Virus record (IMG/VR): IMGVR_UViG_3300027763_000040
Coordinates: 34,874 to 98,873 of that record
DNA: 64,000 nt
DNA from: a virus
Strand: one strand, 5' to 3'
The notes under the pieces were generated by a model. The model ran no database searches, was not told where the DNA came from, and saw nothing but the letters and a program-made list of their open reading frames with translations. Both the position numbers and the translations under genes were made by a program. Shown here in pieces: positions 60,893 through 64,000 of this stretch; positions within the stretch are counted from its first letter, which is position 1, and every line of letters begins with the position of its first letter.

Positions 60893-61209
60893 ACCCTAAC
60901 ATGAAAGGGTTCTTGCTGCCTGTCTGGTAGTTTGATTTGAGGTAATTGATTGATCTTCTCAACCATCCACGCATCTCGATGCTCTTGATAAGGTTTAGGA
61001 TCGATGGCAATTTCATTAGTTGGAAGTGCTTTGGGCATTTCAATATCAATCACTGGACTCATGAGTGTTTTGTTTTTTACAATTTCACGATTTGGTGTAT
61101 CTAAATTCATTATCATTCTTGCATCTTCAAAATCCCCACAGTCACAAATCTTTCTTCCAGTCCTTCTTTCTCTTACTGAGAAGTAATCTTCAGTATTATA
61201 CTTGTTCAT
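60889..61209 (-). CDS. Small conserved cyanophage-type protein (106 aa)
   Basis: MNKYNTEDYFSVRERRTGRKICDCGDFEDARMIMNLDTPNREIVKNK, later PYQEHRDAWMVEKINQLPQIKLPDRQQEPFHVRV. The first part resembles small phage proteins with a strand-strand-helix unit (FSVRERRTGRKICDCGDFEDARMI). Coupled on both sides by overlaps. Function unknown. Confidence 0.6.
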   Translation of the reverse strand: MNKYNTEDYFSVRERRTGRKICDCGDFEDARMIMNLDTPNREIVKNKTLMSPVIDIEMPKALPTNEIAIDPKPYQEHRDAWMVEKINQLPQIKLPDRQQEPFHVRV

Positions 61210-61318
61210 TTTTTGAAGTCTTTTGATTATTATACTGCTTTTTCATCGGTCTGTAAAGGTTGGGCCAAGTATCATGAATTATATCTACGAGTTTATATGG
61301 AGTTGTTGAGGATATCAT
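61196..61318 (-). CDS. Small protein (40 aa), ATGA-coupled to a membrane peptide
   Basis: MISSTTPYKLVDIIHDTWPN, then LYRPMKKQYNNQKTSKNEQV. ATG at 61318 overlaps the stop of the 21-aa membrane peptide ORF (ATGA). The 3' end overlaps the 106-aa gene. Basic tail. Function unknown; may be real because of the coupling. Confidence 0.5.
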   Translation of the reverse strand: MISSTTPYKLVDIIHDTWPNLYRPMKKQYNNQKTSKNEQV

Positions 61319-61380
61319 AGTAGGGACATTAGAAAGAGGAACACTCCGAAGAGTTGGAAGAGCAGGAGGATGAGGAGCAT
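61315..61380 (-). CDS. Putative 21-aa single-helix membrane peptide
   Basis: Reads MLLILLLFQLFGVFLFLMSL then L-stop, a hydrophobic helix of transmembrane length with no charged residue. It resembles in size the small photosystem/cytochrome membrane peptides but matches none that I recognise. Supported by ATGA overlap with the next ORF; no clear ribosome site. A TATAAT box at 61410-61415 lies 30 bp upstream. Confidence 0.45.
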   Translation of the reverse strand: MLLILLLFQLFGVFLFLMSLL

Positions 61381-61411
61381 TTTTTATTGATGCTTTTATT
61401 GTATATAGTAT

Positions 61412-61419
61412 TATAAATA
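61412..61419 (+). promoter_or_regulatory. Late promoter TATAAATA before the endonuclease
   Basis: Exact T4-type TATAAATA, 25 bp before the ATG at 61445 on the plus strand. Confidence 0.65.
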
Positions 61420-61444
61420 AGTATAGAAAATACGCATTACAATA

Positions 61445-61843
61445 ATGAAAACTTGTATGGATTGCAAACAAGATTTATCGGATGATTTGTTTCATAAAAG
61501 AACTTATAGAACTGGTAAACTAGGACTTCAACCAAGATGCAAAAAATGTGCTACTAAGAATAGAAAACAATATTATAAACCTCACGAATATATGAGAAGA
61601 AAATTTAAACTATCGGAAGCAGAATATAATGAACTTATGAAGCACGATAACTGTCAAGTATGTAGTAGAGATATAACAAATAAAAAATGTATTGACCACT
61701 GCCATAATAAAGAAAAAATCCGAGGAGTGTTATGCAATAACTGCAACACTGCACTCGGATTAGTTGGGGATAATGTTCAGATTTTATCTAAACTTATCCA
61801 ATACTTGGAGCAGTCAGAGCAACAGGAGTTGCTTCTACACTAG
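61445..61843 (+). CDS. Endonuclease VII-like homing endonuclease next to psbA (132 aa)
   Basis: [25 protein letters not shown], then zinc-binding [28 protein letters not shown], and the catalytic [35 protein letters not shown]. The DHCH...RGVLCNNCN core is the His-Me (HNH) motif of recombination endonuclease VII family enzymes. It is the only plus-strand gene in this part and lies at the 3' end of psbA. Its last 50 nt overlap psbA exon 2 on the opposite strand. S-PM2 has a comparable free-standing enzyme (F-CphI) beside its intron-containing psbA, so a role in intron mobility is likely. Confidence 0.88.
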   Translation: MKTCMDCKQDLSDDLFHKRTYRTGKLGLQPRCKKCATKNRKQYYKPHEYMRRKFKLSEAEYNELMKHDNCQVCSRDITNKKCIDHCHNKEKIRGVLCNNCNTALGLVGDNVQILSKLIQYLEQSEQQELLLH

Positions 61844-63078
61844 CAAGGTCCAAGGGGAAGTTGTGAGCATTCTTGAAATCCCACTGTCGCCAGGGGCAAG
61901 GACTATATCATCACCATTTCTGGTGTCGGACGCTAATGGTGTATTACATCTCACGCTTGAGAAACCACCTAGTCTCTGAACCTTCCCCAGAAGCGTCTGG
62001 GGCTTGGCTGCTGATTGTCTACGAGAGAGTTCCAGCAATTCATCCGATTTAAAGAGCGCCATGCTTATACAAAACGCTCGTGCATTACTTCCATCCCAAG
62101 TCCACCACGATTAAGAATATCAGCCCAAGTAGGAATTACTTTGTTCTGACTATCAGTAATAGACTGGTTGAAATTAAATCCGTTGAGATTGAAGGCCATC
62201 GTGGAAACACCAAGGGCGGCGAACCAGATGCCTACAACAGGCCAGGCAGCAAGGAAGAAGTGCAACGAACGGGAGTTATTAAAGGACGCATATTGAAAGA
62301 TAAGACGACCAAAATACCCGTGAGCTGCAACTATGTTATAAGTTTCTTCCTCTTGTCCGAACTTATAACCGTAGTTCTGACTTTCGGTTTCAGTAGTTTC
62401 ACGTACCAACGATGAGGTTACAAGAGAACCGTGCATCGCAGAGAACAGTGAACCACCAAAGACACCAGCAACACCCAACATATGGAAGGGGTGCATAAGG
62501 ATGTTATGCTCTGCCTGGAAGACAAGCATATAGTTAAAAGTACCAGAAATGCCCAAAGGCATAGCATCAGAGAAAGAACCTTGTCCGAAAGGATACACAA
62601 GGAATACAGCAGATGCAGCAGCAACAGGTGCTGAGTAAGCAACCATAATCCAAGGACGCATACCTAGACGGTAAGAAAGTTCCCATTCACGTCCCATATA
62701 GGAGTAGATACCAATCAGGAAGTGAAAGACAACAAGTTGGAAAGGTCCACCATTGTACAACCATTCATCTAAGGAAGCAGCTTCCCAGATAGGATAGAAG
62801 TGAAGTCCAATAGCATTAGAAGAAGGAACAACAGCACCAGAGATGATGTTGTTACCGTACATTAATGAACCAGAGACAGGTTCACGAATGCCGTCGATGT
62901 CCACAGGAGGAGCACCGACAAATGCGATGATGAAGCAAATCGTTGCGGCAAGCAACGTTGGAATCATAATGGTTCCAAAATGTCCGACGTATAAACGATT
63001 ATTTGTACTTGTTACCCAACTAAGGTAACGTTCCCAGAGATTGTCGCCAGATTGGCGTGTAGCAATTGTAGCAGTCAT
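61794..63078 (-). CDS. psbA: psbA, photosystem II D1 protein, split by a group I intron (exons 63078-62074 and 61871-61794)
   Basis: Exon 1 (335 codons) starts [35 protein letters not shown] and includes [82 protein letters not shown] and ends [10 protein letters not shown]. Exon 2 (25 codons) reads [20 protein letters not shown] then APSIG-stop. Joined length is 360 aa, exactly that of D1. The join restores [14 protein letters not shown], so Mn4CaO5 ligands His332/Glu333 come from exon 1 and His337/Asp342/Ala344 (standard numbering) from exon 2. Without splicing, translation ends after two extra residues (FV). Phage D1 keeps photosystem II running during infection. Confidence 0.95.
61872..62073 (-). 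other. Group I intron in psbA (202 nt, no ORF)
   Basis: P1 is exact: exon GAGCGT pairs with intron GCGCTC (62059-62054), placing the required U-G wobble at the 5' splice site. The intron ends in G (61872) before AATGCTCAC. P7-like elements GACTA (61970-61975 region) and TAGTC (61901-61905 region) are present. Size is close to the 212-nt psbA intron reported in S-PM2. No maturase ORF inside; the endonuclease is outside. Confidence 0.93.
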
Positions 63079-63231
63079 TTGTTAAAAGGGTAAGTATGAG
63101 TCCAAGGGGAATTGAACAGTTACAGTATTCCTACACCACCCTCCAGTGTAGGTATGAGAGACGTATTTATCGTGCAAAGTCTCGGTAAGCACCTTAGCAA
63201 TGTTAGGATTTCCTGACTTGCTGATGTATTT
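63079..63231 (-). ncRNA. Structured psbA leader (candidate PhotoRC-type element)
   Basis: About 150 nt of leader between the promoters and the ATG. A CCTACAC / GTGTAGG hairpin (63152-63146 with 63136-63130) has a nine-base loop. A second possible stem, GGAAT / ATTCC, follows immediately. PhotoRC RNAs are known in front of psbA in cyanophages, but I cannot confirm the consensus by eye. Confidence 0.45.
63164..63171 (-). promoter_or_regulatory. Late promoter GATAAATA within the psbA leader
   Basis: GATAAATA 85 bp before the psbA ATG. A start here would drop the first part of the leader but keep the hairpin. Confidence 0.5.
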
Positions 63232-63260
63232 ATCATAACACCATCAGAACCTGCTGTCAA
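63227..63260 (-). promoter_or_regulatory. psbA: Overlapping sigma70 and late promoters of psbA
   Basis: TTGACA (63260-63255), 17 bp, TATGAT (63237-63232): a near-perfect host-type promoter. GATAAATA (63234-63227) overlaps the -10 box, so the same place can serve as an early and as a late promoter, in keeping with psbA expression throughout infection. Confidence 0.75.
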
Positions 63261-63278
63261 CCCCCTTCCTCAAATAAA

Positions 63279-64000
63279 TTATGTTGCAGTTAATGCAGTT
63301 ACTAATCCAACATATCCACCAGCAATTGCAGTGCTATACTTTGCATTTTTTCCAAAAGCAACTACTGTATTGGAATGAAAAACGAAAACTCCAGAGACAC
63401 CAGCAATTGCTCTGTTGCTGGCAGGAGATGTAAGTATATCAAAGTAATTATTGATTGTTACAAGAGTACCAGCAGTCATTGATACTCCATGTCCTACAGT
63501 ATTTGTTAGAGATGTGCTAGTAACTATGGCAGTTCCACCATCAACTTTTACACATGCTTCTCCAGCACTGTCAATTTTACTATACTGGATTTGTAGAGTT
63601 CCTGTTCCACTTACATTAAATGTAGCAGTTGAACCACCAGTTGAGCAGTTACTAAAAAATGCATATCCTTTACTGACTTTTACAACATAATCAGTTCCTG
63701 ATGTACCTGCTCTGGATAATTGTTGAACTTCTGCATATAATTGAGTTCCAGTTCCACTATTATCCATAAAAATTGCCTGGTTTCCTGTAGAACCTGCAAT
63801 GATATTACAATCATTTAGATAACAACGAAGAGGTGCTGAACCAGTAACTATTAATGAGTGTGTTGTCCCAATACCAGGATTACTTCCAGTATTTACAATA
63901 CCAAGATTAGAAATACCAAATCGGTTTTGATATAAACTTCCTACTGTTGGATTGATGGTGACTGTTCCATAAATCCATATGGGCATTTGAGAACCACTTG
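63279..64000 (-). CDS. Beta-helix-like virion protein, C-terminal part (truncated by window)
   Basis: The frame is open to the window edge (…SGSQMPIWIYGTVTINPTVGSLYQ), so the ATG at 63986 is probably internal. Repeating short strands with Gly/Asn/Thr turns (LNDCNIIAGSTGNQAIFMDNSGTGTQLYAEVQQLSRAG, GTLQIQYSKIDSAGEACVKVDGGTAIVTSTSLTNTVGHGVSMTAGTLVTINNYFDI) suggest a right-handed beta-helix, common in cyanophage surface and fibre proteins. It ends just before the psbA promoter. Confidence 0.6.
   Translation of the reverse strand, partial: SGSQMPIWIYGTVTINPTVGSLYQNRFGISNLGIVNTGSNPGIGTTHSLIVTGSAPLRCYLNDCNIIAGSTGNQAIFMDNSGTGTQLYAEVQQLSRAGTSGTDYVVKVSKGYAFFSNCSTGGSTATFNVSGTGTLQIQYSKIDSAGEACVKVDGGTAIVTSTSLTNTVGHGVSMTAGTLVTINNYFDILTSPASNRAIAGVSGVFVFHSNTVVAFGKNAKYSTAIAGGYVGLVTALTAT

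Noticed and set aside
61319-61471. Upstream extension of the 40-aa ORF ([10 protein letters not shown]...)
   Set aside because: It would be antisense to the endonuclease start and crosses the promoters; the ATGA-coupled ATG at 61318 is better supported.
61835-62062. 75-aa ORF between the psbA exons
   Set aside because: It translates the group I intron and part of exon 2 in another frame; the conserved features are RNA elements.
63100-63160. tRNA-like T-arm (GTTCAATTCCCC) in the psbA leader
   Set aside because: No acceptor or D-arm partner and no anticodon arm in the correct spacing.

Overview
The window is a dense, AT-rich piece of a T4-like cyanophage genome (a cyanomyovirus, Kyanoviridae type). 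Three groups of genes support this. There are T4 core genes (gp5, gp26, gp4, gp48, gp53, gp32, gp59, gp33). There are cyanophage auxiliary genes (psbA, phoH, thyX, a glutaredoxin, a DUF1825 protein). Late promoters of the ATAAATA/CTAAATA type precede many genes. The psbA gene points to a marine Synechococcus or Prochlorococcus host. It carries a short group I intron next to a free-standing endonuclease, as described for Synechococcus phage S-PM2. Both window ends cut through genes. Most genes lie on the minus strand.

Layout. 1-7277 (-): baseplate hub and tail genes, namely partial gp5, a gp27-like hub protein, two large hub-associated proteins (one with a lysozyme-like domain), a gp26 and gp51-like pair joined by a probable -1 frameshift, and a tail-tube-fold protein. 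7313-9882 (+): gp4, a SAP-like protein, gp48 and gp53. 9874-14731 (-): a Mom-like DNA modification protein and an HNH-like protein, then the replication and late-transcription block gp32, DUF1825, gp59, gp33, a RecB-type nuclease and PhoH. 14757-17865 (-): thyX, many micro-genes, a glutamine-riboswitch-controlled two-peptide unit, a DUF6433-like protein and a glutaredoxin. 17900-28898 (-): a run of glycosyltransferases, several fused to other domains.

28944-59532 (-) is devoted to fibre and adhesin genes. Three proteins of 3328, 908 and 914 aa share one design: long arrays of Asp-box (BNR-like) repeats inserted into loops of a polyglycine-rich domain that ends in a conserved C-terminus. They are followed by an S74 self-chaperoned fibre, a large structural protein, ConA/LamG-like proteins, an ALK-like glycine-rich protein, and collagen-like fibres built from Gly-X-Gln repeats that are interrupted regularly.

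59585-64000: an HNH nuclease, small genes, a 2OG-Fe(II) oxygenase-like protein, a putative 21-aa membrane peptide, an endonuclease VII-like homing enzyme on the plus strand, intron-split psbA with a dual early/late promoter and a structured leader, and a partial beta-helix-like structural gene.

The most notable observations are: (1) the nested display architecture of the adhesins; (2) the glutamine-riboswitch micro-operon with its own sigma70 promoter and terminator; (3) the psbA intron, which separates the D1 manganese-cluster ligands and is flanked by an endonuclease overlapping psbA exon 2 antisense; (4) the T_TTT_TTC slippery site at the end of gp26; and (5) a strong promoter abutting a terminator just after gp32.
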